Shown here: positions 21,679-30,652 of the stretch, in pieces | Position numbering within the stretch: the stretch's first letter is position 1 | Layout of the letters: every line of letters starts with the position of its first letter | IMG/VR virus record: IMGVR_UViG_3300042566_000938 | Coordinates: 1 to 35,189 of that record | Source: a virus | DNA: 35,189 nt | Strand: one strand, 5' to 3' | Notes under the pieces: model-generated | What the model saw: the letters and a program-made list of their open reading frames with translations, nothing else | Told to the model about the DNA's origin: nothing | Database searches by the model: none | Program-made: the position numbers and the translations under genes

Positions 21679-22229
21679 TGTGCTATCTCCATCAAAACTA
21701 TTCCGCTTGTTCCAAGCTCAAAGCCAGATACCTGGCCAGTCCATCCAACCATTCTATTAGTAAATAAGGTTGCCCCCTGATCAGCTAGGATCGTCATCCT
21801 ATAAGTTAAAGGGGATGTTGAATTAGGCGAATCTGTGACAAAAAGGATAGCAGTTTCGGGGGTGCTATTAGCATCAGAATAGATATAGCTAAGCGATGGC
21901 GCGGTCAAACCGTTTATAACGGTTGCCCCTGGATCAGTCTGCCTACCAATCTGGATATCGTTTCTGCTTATACCAAAGACGGAGTTATAGATTCTATCAA
22001 AGTTGCCATACTCGCCAAACCATCTTGCTTGAATTAGGATCTTGCTATTAGCTTTTTTGGGCGTGATGGTGGCCTCAAGGCCCGTTATGTTCATAATCGT
22101 ATTGCTTGAAAAGCCTTGCGATACTCGCCCCGCGTAATCAACGGCCACGACTTGAACGATATGGCCAGGGGCATAGGTTGATCCAGTTCCTCCAGTATTG
22201 ACTATCTCATTTACTCTTAGCTGGCTCAT
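21675..22229 (-). CDS. Tail tip/fibre paralogue 2
   Basis: A 184-residue member of the trio. It starts [14 protein letters not shown] and has APGHIVQVV, the strand GLEATITPKKANSKILIQA and the end IVLMEIAQ. Conservation with paralogue 3 runs through the N-terminus and core, with the middle loops variable. ATGA junctions on both sides tie the trio together. Confidence 0.6.
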   Translation of the reverse strand: MSQLRVNEIVNTGGTGSTYAPGHIVQVVAVDYAGRVSQGFSSNTIMNITGLEATITPKKANSKILIQARWFGEYGNFDRIYNSVFGISRNDIQIGRQTDPGATVINGLTAPSLSYIYSDANSTPETAILFVTDSPNSTSPLTYRMTILADQGATLFTNRMVGWTGQVSGFELGTSGIVLMEIAQ

Positions 22230-22801
22230 TGGGCAATCTCCATAGCAGTTATTGTAGAAATTGGATTAGCATAATAATCGGATGAATCAGGATCGCTATA
22301 CGCATTGTAATTTACGCCCAGCGTTCCAGTTCCATATCCATTTAGGGCCAAGCTATAAGTGACTGGAGATGTGGTATTAGGCGAATCTAAATATTGAAAA
22401 GGAATTGAGGCCCAGCTATCTCTTACGCTTCCAGTTCCTTGATATAGGGTCTGTGAGAAAGTTGCCCTGGTTCTTGATCCTCTAGCGTTTCCAGTAGCAT
22501 CATCAATAACAGATCCATTCCTATAAATCCTACCCTGGATCTCCCAATACCAGCTGGAAGCATGGATAACCCCAGTAACCAATATCTTGCTTGTTGTAGA
22601 TTTTGGGGTCAATGTAGCGCTATATCCGCTAATCTCATAATACCCAGTTGCGGTTCCTGCGGCTGACCAAGTATCTTTTTTTATTCCATAAGCGACTTGA
22701 ATAACATGGCCAGGGCTATAAAGCGTATGCCCAGATGGAACGCTAATAATATTGCTATTGATAGTCAAGCCTCTAAGCTGGCCAACGCTTAGTTCGCTCA
22801 T
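22226..22801 (-). CDS. Tail tip/fibre paralogue 3
   Basis: A 191-residue member of the trio, first in transcription order. It begins [17 protein letters not shown], then has [11 protein letters not shown], the core [19 protein letters not shown], an [11 protein letters not shown] turn and the end ITAMEIAQ. It follows the collagen-like gene with an ATGA overlap. Probably a trimeric tip domain for adhesion. Confidence 0.6.
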   Translation of the reverse strand: MSELSVGQLRGLTINSNIISVPSGHTLYSPGHVIQVAYGIKKDTWSAAGTATGYYEISGYSATLTPKSTTSKILVTGVIHASSWYWEIQGRIYRNGSVIDDATGNARGSRTRATFSQTLYQGTGSVRDSWASIPFQYLDSPNTTSPVTYSLALNGYGTGTLGVNYNAYSDPDSSDYYANPISTITAMEIAQ

Positions 22802-23208
22802 ACAATACTCCAGGATGATCCAGCAGGTATGGTCACGATTACCCCGCTTGCTATTGTTATAGGCCCAGCGCTAACGCCATTGAAGCCTGTTGGTATTGAG
22901 TAATTAGCTGTAATGCTTTGTTCATTTAGCTGAATGGCTGATCGGCCTCCACCATCAAGCCAAGCAAAATCAAAGTCATCATCGCTAGCCTTGCCTAAAA
23001 CTTGGCCAGTTGTTCCGCCCTCTGGGACTGGGCCAGTCGGGCCTTGAGGGCCAGTCGGGCCAATCTCTCCCTGGATACCCTGGATCCCCTGGATGCCCTG
23101 AGGGCCAGTTTCGCCCTGTGGGCCAATATCGCCAGTTTCGCCTTTAGCGCCTGCTAAGATCGGAACCCATTGGGATGTGGCTGGGTTGTAATATTTTAGG
23201 ATAGGCAT
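22798..23208 (-). CDS. Collagen-like tail protein
   Basis: A 136-residue protein: a short N-terminal hook ([13 protein letters not shown]), about 14 Gly-X-Y triplets (residues about 20-62), then a [20 protein letters not shown] unit that also occurs in the upstream 772-residue protein, and a beta C-terminus. Collagen triplets form thin trimeric stalks in phage tail fibres. Confidence 0.75.
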   Translation of the reverse strand: MPILKYYNPATSQWVPILAGAKGETGDIGPQGETGPQGIQGIQGIQGEIGPTGPQGPTGPVPEGGTTGQVLGKASDDDFDFAWLDGGGRSAIQLNEQSITANYSIPTGFNGVSAGPITIASGVIVTIPAGSSWSIV

Positions 23209-23223
23209 TTCACAACTCTTTCA

Positions 23224-25542
23224 TTAGGTAGTTGGGATCAGGGTCGCCCAAATTGTAGCCCAGTCATTTACATCTGTCGTGGCATCAGTAGTTACTCTAG
23301 CGCTATAAGTTCCAGCGTTCAATGTAATTGTTCCAACGCCAACTGGGCAAGCCATATGGGTGGAGGCTGGATTGAAATAATGTTTTGATTGAGCGACAGT
23401 CGTTGATCCAATTATCAAATTCCAGGTTCTCAAAGTATTAGCTGCTGAGTATCCTGATGATGAAAATTGAAACTGACAAATAAATCTTTTATTTAGAGTA
23501 AACGAATAATTAGTGCCTACCGTTCCAAGATTTACTACCTGTATAAATTCTGGGATAGCATGATTCCAGCTAGCGTTATAATTAGTGCTATTTTGCTTGA
23601 CTAAAATCTGGCCAGCAGTTCCTCCAGTCGGTATCAGGGTTTTCCACTCAGTCGCAAAATCTGATCCAGATGTCTTTATCAAAGCCTGCCCAGTCGTTCC
23701 CCCAATAGGAACAGTTGGGGGATTTTGCCAGGCCGTATTGTAATTAGTGGAATCAATCTTGGCTAAATATTGGCCCGCAGTTCCCCCAGTTGGAACAGGA
23801 ATATTTGTCGGCTCATCGGTATCTAGCCATAGAACGCCAGTAGAGGATGGGGCGCTGGTTGATACCACCAGGCCGCTATTTCCTACCTGGGTCGCCGTCA
23901 AGATAATAGAGGGAACCGCTGGATAAACTGGGCTTGATCCTGCTGGTAAAGATTCTACTTTTAGATCTAAGTTATCGCCAGCCCAAAATACTTGGACATA
24001 ATCCCCTGCGGCTGCTGTGGCCACATAATTGATAGTCAATACTTGGCGATTAGGAACCCCAGTTGATTTACGAGCTGGAATGTCAATCTCTGTTGCCGAA
24101 TCAGCATAATCAACGCCATTCTTTTTTACCCAGAAAATACCTTTAGCAACAACATTGGCCAAGCTGGTAATCTGAATAGAGAAAGTCATGCTATAAGTGC
24201 CAGCATTGGCAAAAGTGATCCTATTACCGCTAACGATGCTAATGCCATTTGCCTCAGCGGTTGATCCAATAGCAATAGCCTGGGCCGCAGTTATAGAGCT
24301 AAGAGGCTGATCAGTCATATCATAGAAAGAGCCATAGAAGCCTATGGATCCGCCTCCACCGCCAGATCCGCCTCCACCCGCTACGCTATTGCGCTCAAGG
24401 TTGCTGATCCGATCCTCTTGATTGCTTTGGACTGCTGCTTCTTTATTACCAACGGCAATCTCTGGCTGGCCAACAGTCGCTATTAGATAAACGCCATTCT
24501 CGGTTACTGATAGGGCAACCTCCGTAACGATGGCAACGGCGATTTGATCATTAGCCACAATGCTGACTTTATCGCCCAGGTTCCAATCAAAGCCATATCT
24601 CATAGAGCCATCATCGGCAGGCTTGACAGATATACCTTCTAAAGTCTTTCCATCTTTAGCCAATAATTCAAGGCCAGATTGCTCAAGAAGGGCCTGATCC
24701 TCGGCATCGCGCTGATCCTTGAAAACCTCTATCCTACGGCCCCAGGATGCCTCAGATGCCTCTGATTCGCTAGTGGTGATCTCTACTATCGCTCGATCTG
24801 CCCCCTGGCCCTGGCCCGCCACAATAGCTCTAGTTGCTTTAGGGCTTTCATAAGTATATTCAGATTTAGATAGGCGGTTATTTTCGACATCTAATCGGAT
24901 CTCGCCAGATCGATCAACAGGCTGGAAAACGCTAAAGATCAGCTCATCATCTTGCTGCTTGATATCAAAGCCTAAGCCATCAGGGGCAACAAGCTTGCTA
25001 AATATAGAACCAAGAACATCAAACCTTAGCTTGCCAATTATCTCAGATCCTAATTCTAGATCTGGCGCTAGATTTAGCCCAGGAATTTTTCTCTCTATTG
25101 GCGCATCAGGGCCTAAGTTAGCGCTGACATAGTGATATAAAACTGTTGATACTGGGGCGGTAATCTCATCATAAGCTAATGTTTGTAAAGCAACATCTGG
25201 CTCTGTTGGATCTGGATAAGCCAATCTCTCCAATAATAGAATCGAATCATCAACGCCTTCGATCTCCCAAATTCCATTTGGATCATCTGCCGTCTGGATC
25301 TTTTTAGCTGATATGGTTGGGCCAGATAATAGAACCCCATTAGGGCCTGTCACTAAAATACCCGCGCCTGGCTGGCGAAGCTCATAAGCAGCTAAGCTAT
25401 CAGCTGGCAAAACCACTGTCCATGATCCGACATTATTGAAGCGCAAAACGGCGGTAAAGCCAACTAGATCTAGCTCAGTAATCTGGGCTACTCTCTCTAA
25501 ATCAGCATTACGAATTTCGACCGTTAGATCGGCAATATTCAT
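23224..25542 (-). CDS. Tail protein with Gp37-like N-terminal domain and repeat C-terminus
   Basis: A 772-residue protein. The first 375 residues resemble the siphovirus Gp37-like tail protein family (LRFNNVGSWTVVLPADS, then a GPTISAKKI region), the structural hub after the Dit protein. A Gly/Ser-rich hinge (about 392-401) leads to a beta domain with GSFYDMTDQPL. Then three units of GGTxGQ(Y/A/I)L.K...(T/F).W follow about residues 590-675. One more copy of this unit occurs in the collagen-like neighbour. The end is a beta-rich domain. This is probably the central tip protein that carries the fibres. Confidence 0.75.
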   Translation of the reverse strand: MNIADLTVEIRNADLERVAQITELDLVGFTAVLRFNNVGSWTVVLPADSLAAYELRQPGAGILVTGPNGVLLSGPTISAKKIQTADDPNGIWEIEGVDDSILLLERLAYPDPTEPDVALQTLAYDEITAPVSTVLYHYVSANLGPDAPIERKIPGLNLAPDLELGSEIIGKLRFDVLGSIFSKLVAPDGLGFDIKQQDDELIFSVFQPVDRSGEIRLDVENNRLSKSEYTYESPKATRAIVAGQGQGADRAIVEITTSESEASEASWGRRIEVFKDQRDAEDQALLEQSGLELLAKDGKTLEGISVKPADDGSMRYGFDWNLGDKVSIVANDQIAVAIVTEVALSVTENGVYLIATVGQPEIAVGNKEAAVQSNQEDRISNLERNSVAGGGGSGGGGGSIGFYGSFYDMTDQPLSSITAAQAIAIGSTAEANGISIVSGNRITFANAGTYSMTFSIQITSLANVVAKGIFWVKKNGVDYADSATEIDIPARKSTGVPNRQVLTINYVATAAAGDYVQVFWAGDNLDLKVESLPAGSSPVYPAVPSIILTATQVGNSGLVVSTSAPSSTGVLWLDTDEPTNIPVPTGGTAGQYLAKIDSTNYNTAWQNPPTVPIGGTTGQALIKTSGSDFATEWKTLIPTGGTAGQILVKQNSTNYNASWNHAIPEFIQVVNLGTVGTNYSFTLNKRFICQFQFSSSGYSAANTLRTWNLIIGSTTVAQSKHYFNPASTHMACPVGVGTITLNAGTYSARVTTDATTDVNDWATIWATLIPTT

Positions 25543-26405
25543 TAGTGTAAGACCTCGCGCCTTAGGTTGAAGGATCCGCTAATTTTAGTATTATCATCGG
25601 CCCCTGTTGCGGTTATATTGATCACGCTTGATCCAGCTGGCAAGCTAAATAATTTTGGCGCTGGCCCTAATCCAGAATAAGCATTTACCCCAAGATTAGT
25701 TTCTACTGTTCCCAATTCGGTATTGATCAGGATCGAATCTCCAGCCTCAAGATCGCTCAAGAAAGAAAAGCCAGTTGATCCAAGCTCAATTTCTACCGAT
25801 GTAGCAGGGCCATCGATACGCCAAAAAACTGGGGCCTCAACATCGCCCTCGTTAGTAATCAGGATCGTTCCTAAAGCCTGGCCAGAGCTGACCTGTAATT
25901 GGCTAAGCGAGCGCTGGCCCACAGATACCCCTAAAAGGCCTCTGCTGACCTCTACGGCCTGTACGGCAAAGGTTGTGGCCTCTGCGCTAACCCAGAAAGG
26001 TTGAGGCGCTCTAGCGCTGATTACCCACTTACAGAAATATTGATTAGCGGTTTCCCCAAAAGTGGTTTCTGCGCCCCCATCCATATATAAAGTTAGCGAC
26101 CAGATCTCTCCAGTAGAATATCTGCCCTCAAGGGTAAAATCCCTGGCCATGATCTTAGATAGACGGCGAAGCTTATCCTCAAGATCTAATCCATTATCGC
26201 TAAGAATGGTTATTGGCAAATCGACAACTCGGATCCCTCTTTTTAGAAATCTAAATTTTCCGCCATTACCAGCGCTAGGATCTATTTGGACTAATGGCTG
26301 AGGAATGCCAAAGCCTGTTGCGCCCGTTTCCAAAATATAATCTGGGCCGCTTAGGGAGATTGAATCTTGATTAGCCCCGATCAAATAAAAGTTTATGTTT
26401 ACCAA
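25542..26405 (-). CDS. Distal tail (Dit-like) protein
   Basis: A 287-residue protein in the normal Dit place, between the tape measure and the tip hub. A GGKFRFLKRGIRVVDLPITI segment and the LEDKLRRLSKIMARDFTLEG region are like the N-terminal ring of siphovirus tail components. The second half is a beta-sandwich-like domain. It overlaps the tape measure stop by 7 bases and shares one base with the next gene. Confidence 0.7.
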   Translation of the reverse strand: MVNINFYLIGANQDSISLSGPDYILETGATGFGIPQPLVQIDPSAGNGGKFRFLKRGIRVVDLPITILSDNGLDLEDKLRRLSKIMARDFTLEGRYSTGEIWSLTLYMDGGAETTFGETANQYFCKWVISARAPQPFWVSAEATTFAVQAVEVSRGLLGVSVGQRSLSQLQVSSGQALGTILITNEGDVEAPVFWRIDGPATSVEIELGSTGFSFLSDLEAGDSILINTELGTVETNLGVNAYSGLGPAPKLFSLPAGSSVINITATGADDNTKISGSFNLRREVLH

Positions 26406-28354
26406 CCTGTTATTACCCTAGCTCTCTTTACGGCTTGTAGCAAAGCTTGCTCAGCATCAAGCGATTGATTAGGCGCAGCATAGTAGTTTATTGTTTGGCC
26501 AGATCCAGATCCTATACCCATAAGTTGCTCAAATCTATTTAGTGGCATTACTACTTCTGGGCCAGCCTCCCCGATCAGCGCTGTCGTTGGCTCATCGACA
26601 AATCCGCCTTTAGCAAGCGCTGGGATCCTTGATAGATTGAACCCAATAGATTTACCGCCCCATTCTGGAACCCAATCTGGAATATCAATCTTGATCATAT
26701 TTAGGCCATCAATTAGAGCGTTGATCAATCCGATTACTGCGTTTACTGGCCCGCGTATAATTCCAATAAGGCCCTGAAAAACATCCGATATGGCGGATCC
26801 GATTCCAGTAAAAATATCAGTAACTACTTGGCCCATGAAATCAAACGCGCCCACGATCCAATCAATAATTGGCTTGATAAAATTCTCCCAAAGGGCGACA
26901 AACCCATCGCCAATAGCAGATATTCCAGGCTCGATTATATCAGACCAAAGAGCGCTAAAAGCCTCGCCCAGCCAGACAAAAGCGCCGATAATAAAATCAA
27001 CGACAGGCTTGATAAAGTTATTCCATAGCCCCATAAAGATCTCGCCAATCCAAGTAACTATTGGCAAGATAATAAAGTTATATAGCGCCTCAAAAGCTGC
27101 TGCCCAAAGTCCGATATAAAGCATGATGCCTAGATAAACGGGGCGAATTATATTCTCATAAAGAAAAGTAAAAACGGCCCCAATAGCATCAGCAATAGGC
27201 TTGATGAATCCATTATATAGGCCATCCCAGGCATTACCTATAAATTCCGTCATAGCCGCCCAGGCATCCTGAAAGAATGTAGTTTCAGTAGCAACCCATA
27301 CGATAGCCGCAACCAAGGCAGCAATAGCGATAGCAATCAAAGTAAAAGGATTTAGACCCATGATCACATTTAGGATCCCCTGGGCTATTGACCAAAGCGT
27401 TGTAGCAATCCTAACAGCATTGAATATAATCAGAAGCCCGCCGAGAACTCCAATAAAGGTCGAGATCGTTGGGATGTTATCTGACATAACTTGAAAGATT
27501 GATTTGATTGTATCGAAAGCCCCAAAGAAAGCTGGAACAACATGATCATTCATATATGTAGTTATAGATGTCATGGCAGGCAATAGAGCTAGCCCAACGG
27601 TAGTAGATAGCCTTTGTAATTCTGAATCAAGAATCTTTTGCTGGTTACCATAAGTATCGGCATATTTGACAAAGTCGCCTTGCTGAATATTTGTTTGGGC
27701 AAGGATGGCGCTATATGAAGCCATCATCTTTTGCTGAGTATCTAATGGGCCTGTGCCATCATAGATACCCATATTTAGGGCCTCTTGCTTTAGGCGAGCA
27801 TCATCAAGGAAAACACCAAAGTTTCTAAGAGGCTCTGCCTGGCCCATCAATCCTGACTGAATCGCCGCAAGAGCCTGCTCGGTTGGCACATCGTTGAATG
27901 ATCCAAGATCTCCAGCTAGCTGAACTAAAGTAGTCGAGAACTTAGCTGCTTCCTCTGCGCTTTTACCAGCCCCAGTAAAAAACAATCCAAAGGTCTTAGA
28001 GGCCTGTAAAGCTTCATTGGCCCCAAGTCCAGCAGTCTTGCCAGCGTTTTGAGCAAATTCTTGAACGCCAGCGGAGAAATCTCCAAATACCTGATTTACG
28101 CCCTCAAACTCTGCTTCGAAAGTGGAAGCAAGAGCAACCGAATCTTTTAGGAAATTTCCAAGAGCAGCAGTCGCAACAACTCCAGCAGTAAGCAAGGCTG
28201 GCCCAAGTATTTTCTTGAAGCCAGTCGCAAAGCCAGTTGCCCCAGCCTCGCCAGCAGTTGCCATCTCTCCAGATAGCTGATTATTTAGACTTGAGGCGAT
28301 CCCATCAATTCGCGGGACTATCTGAATATAAGCTTCAGCAATTCTGGATGCCAT
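26399..28354 (-). CDS. Tail tape measure protein
   Basis: A 651-residue protein that sets tail length. The N-terminus has the usual RIAEAYIQIVPRIDG start and a helix-rich region with FEGVNQVFG. Several hydrophobic segments lie between about residues 320 and 470. Between about 370 and 560 a repeating unit with W.(N/G).(F/L).(N/G)FIKPI.D.I..AF recurs four to five times. The C-terminus (LAKGGFVDEPTTALIGEAGPE) is typical of these proteins. A short tape for a short flexible tail. Confidence 0.92.
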   Translation of the reverse strand: MASRIAEAYIQIVPRIDGIASSLNNQLSGEMATAGEAGATGFATGFKKILGPALLTAGVVATAALGNFLKDSVALASTFEAEFEGVNQVFGDFSAGVQEFAQNAGKTAGLGANEALQASKTFGLFFTGAGKSAEEAAKFSTTLVQLAGDLGSFNDVPTEQALAAIQSGLMGQAEPLRNFGVFLDDARLKQEALNMGIYDGTGPLDTQQKMMASYSAILAQTNIQQGDFVKYADTYGNQQKILDSELQRLSTTVGLALLPAMTSITTYMNDHVVPAFFGAFDTIKSIFQVMSDNIPTISTFIGVLGGLLIIFNAVRIATTLWSIAQGILNVIMGLNPFTLIAIAIAALVAAIVWVATETTFFQDAWAAMTEFIGNAWDGLYNGFIKPIADAIGAVFTFLYENIIRPVYLGIMLYIGLWAAAFEALYNFIILPIVTWIGEIFMGLWNNFIKPVVDFIIGAFVWLGEAFSALWSDIIEPGISAIGDGFVALWENFIKPIIDWIVGAFDFMGQVVTDIFTGIGSAISDVFQGLIGIIRGPVNAVIGLINALIDGLNMIKIDIPDWVPEWGGKSIGFNLSRIPALAKGGFVDEPTTALIGEAGPEVVMPLNRFEQLMGIGSGSGQTINYYAAPNQSLDAEQALLQAVKRARVITGW

Positions 28355-28355
28355 G

Positions 28356-28978
28356 TTATTCCTTAGGATTCATGCGCCTTAGTTGTTTGATTACATCAGC
28401 GCGGGATTGAGGCTTTTTAGGCCGTAGCTTATTGATATTAGGATCTGGCCAGGGAGTTGGATAGGGCTTAGGCTTTTTCTTACTATTTGCCATCGCTAAT
28501 AGATCGTAAACATGGGATCCTAAAATCCAATTTCTATCTACTGGATGCGCCCAATCATTACGGGCCGCCTGGATCCAAGATGAGGGATCTCTTAGCAAGA
28601 TTGATGTAAGCAAAATTGCTTCCAGCCAGGGAATCTCATTCCCAATAGCATCAAGCCCTAGATTGAAGCGCGATCTAAAATCATATGCTAGCTCTGCGGG
28701 ATGCTCATCGATTAGCTCTCTGAGCTTACAGATTCCCCCAGGGGCGCACCTTTAGTCCAACCTTCTAGCCAAGCGGAAAACTCTGCGGCATTCATAGTAT
28801 CAATAGCTTTTATTTCAGGCGAATCCTCGCCCAATAAATACTCAATAATAATGAAAGCCTTATCCGAATCATCGGTGGCTTTTCTAGCTGCTCTTAGCGC
28901 GCCCATAGGCAAGCTACCAAAAGAGGGGACAGAGTAGGCTTTTCCGCCATGCTCAAATTTATAAATCTTAGCAGTCAT
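28356..28978 (-). CDS. Tail assembly chaperone, long form (G-T type -1 frameshift product)
   Basis: The downstream frame is open from the end of the short form to 28356. Its residues continue as RELIDEHPAELAYDFRSRFN and then LLRDPSSWIQAA and HPVDRNW, the familiar second part of actinophage tail chaperones. It has no start of its own in the right place, so it is made by a -1 slip. The best slip site is CTG GGG GAA at 28741-28733, a run of five G. A slip there yields a fusion of about 207 residues that guides tape measure folding and tail tube assembly. An internal start at 28613 would give only part of the domain. Confidence 0.85.
28712..28978 (-). CDS. Tail assembly chaperone, short form
   Basis: An 88-residue protein with the KFEHGGKAYSVPSFGSLPM start and AFIIIEYLLGED segment of siphovirus tail chaperones. 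Made by normal translation, it ends at TAA 28712; a minority of ribosomes shift and make the long form. It is placed between the major tail and tape measure genes, as expected. Confidence 0.85.
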   Translation of the reverse strand: MTAKIYKFEHGGKAYSVPSFGSLPMGALRAARKATDDSDKAFIIIEYLLGEDSPEIKAIDTMNAAEFSAWLEGWTKGAPLGESVSSES

Positions 28979-29024
28979 AATTTTCTTTCTTGTTTGCGGT
29001 TATTAGCGGTCAATTATTTAGTGA

Positions 29025-29061
29025 CCTGAGGGGTGGCTGACCGCTTCGACCACCCCTCAGG
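29025..29061 (-). terminator. Hairpin after the major tail protein gene
   Basis: A perfect 12-bp stem, CCTGAGGGGTGG (29025-29036) with CCACCCCTCAGG (29050-29061), 6 bases after the major tail stop. The following minus strand is A/T-rich with no long T run, so it may be a partial terminator or an mRNA-protecting 3' hairpin that keeps tail tube expression high. Confidence 0.75.
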
Positions 29062-29067
29062 AGATTA

Positions 29068-29595
29068 CTAATCTTCGAACTCGGAGTGGAAGATATCTGC
29101 CACGCGACCAGCGGTTGCGTAAGCGGTTAGGGTAACGCCATAAGATACGGCCTCACCATTCTGAATTGTCTGAGCCTCGACAGATAGGACCTCGCCAGCT
29201 GGGATGTAGTGGCGAATAATCTTGGTTCCATCAACAACATCAATAACGAAAGACTTACGGCCTCCAGTATTGACAGGGTTTAGCTCGATCTTGCCATCAA
29301 CTAGAGCAGACCCAAAGTAAAGCTCTAGGGTTTCCTCAGTGGTTTCTAGCAAAGCAAAGGAATAAGTTACTGTTCCTTCGGTGATCACTTCGCGGACTAG
29401 ATCGGCGTTCTGCCATGCTCTAATCTGGTTGGTTGATTTGTCAGATGCGAATTCCACGCCATCCGCGGATACATAGCCCAAAGAGCTAAATCCAGTTAGC
29501 GTTGATACGCTGCTTGTTGGGGCAGTAGCGGTTGTTGGGCCAACATAAACTTCGCCCGTAATTCCGACTACCACATTTTCGGCGGTTAGTGCCAT
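29068..29595 (-). CDS. Major tail (tube) protein
   Basis: A 175-residue protein forming the tail tube. ENVVVGITGEVYVGP at the start, the ITEGTVTYSFALLETTEETLE region and the central beta strands fit siphovirus major tail proteins. Structured RNA lies on both sides (29605-29652 and 29025-29061), unusual in this otherwise tightly packed genome and in keeping with high expression. Confidence 0.85.
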   Translation of the reverse strand: MALTAENVVVGITGEVYVGPTTATAPTSSVSTLTGFSSLGYVSADGVEFASDKSTNQIRAWQNADLVREVITEGTVTYSFALLETTEETLELYFGSALVDGKIELNPVNTGGRKSFVIDVVDGTKIIRHYIPAGEVLSVEAQTIQNGEAVSYGVTLTAYATAGRVADIFHSEFED

Positions 29596-29604
29596 TTGTT
29601 ATTT

Positions 29605-29652
29605 CCTTTCGAAAGGTAGCCAGAGGCTACGGCTTTTCAGCTTGAGCTGAAA
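29605..29652 (-). promoter_or_regulatory. Three stacked hairpins in the major tail leader
   Basis: In 48 bases upstream of the major tail gene: TTTCAGC/GCTGAAA (29635-29641 with 29646-29652), GTAGCC/GGCTAC (29616-29621 with 29625-29630) and the 12-bp palindrome CCTTTCGAAAGG (29605-29616). The palindrome contains the likely ribosome site GAAAGGAAAT. They could adjust translation, stabilise the 5' end or mark RNA processing. Confidence 0.6.
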
Positions 29653-29653
29653 T

Positions 29654-30064
29654 CTATAATGTAGAGCCTTTAGTAGTCAGCTCTAATGTCATGTATCTAC
29701 ATTCTTGGGGGCCAGCCTCATCAATCCTGATTGGAGATAGGATCACTTGGCTCAATTTGATTTGATCGCCCGTTAGCGTTATTGATAGCGCCTCAATTAG
29801 CCTGGCTAGATCTGAGGCATCAGAGTAGGTATCAGCCCAAATTGTAATGGCCACTCTCTCTAATTTTCTAACCCAATCTAATTTTGGGCCTCCATCCGAT
29901 CTAATCGTAATTATCCTAGATGGATAAGGGCTTACGCTAGGCGATGGCTTGATCGTTGCTACAACTACATCTTGAGCATAAGATTCTGATCTAGAATCTA
30001 GCTCTGCTTTGATTCCAGCAACTAAAACTTTTTCGATATCTGGAAAAATAACTGCTGGCATCAT
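29654..30064 (-). CDS. Tail terminator-like protein
   Basis: A 136-residue protein, last of the four connectors before the major tail gene. PDIEKVLVAGIKAELDSR at the start, the VVVATIKPSPS strand and an RLIEALSITL helix fit small tail terminator proteins that cap the tube. The ATG overlaps the preceding stop (ATGA). Confidence 0.65.
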   Translation of the reverse strand: MMPAVIFPDIEKVLVAGIKAELDSRSESYAQDVVVATIKPSPSVSPYPSRIITIRSDGGPKLDWVRKLERVAITIWADTYSDASDLARLIEALSITLTGDQIKLSQVILSPIRIDEAGPQECRYMTLELTTKGSTL

Positions 30065-30321
30065 CTTGATACTTCTCCTAAGGCTCTGGCTAATTTGCCG
30101 TATTTCATTTCGGTATATTTTGCTTTAGGCCTTGGATCAATAACATTTACTACCACCCTTGATTTTCTTGATGTGGTATCAGCTATTGCCTTATATTCTG
30201 GGCCAGCCTTAGAGGCCACATCATTACCAAGATCTAATAAAAAATCCTTTACCTCAGGACCCTTTAGCAATTTCTTGATTTCTGGGGAATCTAGCTTGAC
30301 ATAAATCCTGCCCTTAGCCAT
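30061..30321 (-). CDS. Head-tail joining protein, HK97 gp10-like
   Basis: An 86-residue protein, shorter than usual for gp10-like proteins but in the right place. GNDVASKAGPEYKAIADTTS and RVVVNVIDPRP are the recognisable parts. It probably works at the tail-completion step. It overlaps its upstream gene by 8 bases. Confidence 0.6.
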   Translation of the reverse strand: MAKGRIYVKLDSPEIKKLLKGPEVKDFLLDLGNDVASKAGPEYKAIADTTSRKSRVVVNVIDPRPKAKYTEMKYGKLARALGEVSR

Positions 30322-30652
30322 CGCGCTTCCTTAGATTGAGAACGATGCCGCCATCAAGCCCAGAAAAGGGACTAACCCAATCTTGGGGATCGCCATCTTT
30401 TACCCAAGTGGAATTTCTGATCTGAAATACATCATCGTCTTGGATCTGGGTTCCCCTGGGGATATAAACAGTAATTTGATTATCTATCGCATTACGGCCA
30501 GCATCAACAGGCTCATCAGTCGAGCCAAACGCCACTAGAGCGCCCTGGATGGTAAAAGTGGAGATTGTATAGGTAGGGTTGCCATAATCGTCCGTAGAGG
30601 CCGTAGAGCGCCGTCTAACGGTGATTACTTCTCCGCCTCTAATAAAGGTCAT
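30314..30652 (-). CDS. Head-tail stopper-like protein
   Basis: A 112-residue beta-rich protein with RRSTASTDDYGNPTY near the N-terminus and a WVKDGDPQDWVSPF stretch. Both are like the head-closure (SPP1 gp16-type) proteins of actinophages. It plugs the head exit until the tail docks. It overlaps the adaptor gene by 14 bases. Confidence 0.7.
   Translation of the reverse strand: MTFIRGGEVITVRRRSTASTDDYGNPTYTISTFTIQGALVAFGSTDEPVDAGRNAIDNQITVYIPRGTQIQDDDVFQIRNSTWVKDGDPQDWVSPFSGLDGGIVLNLRKRDG

Noticed and set aside
26790-27119. 109-codon plus-strand frame opposite the tape measure gene
   Set aside because: A shadow of the repeated FIKPI units; no independent coding signs.
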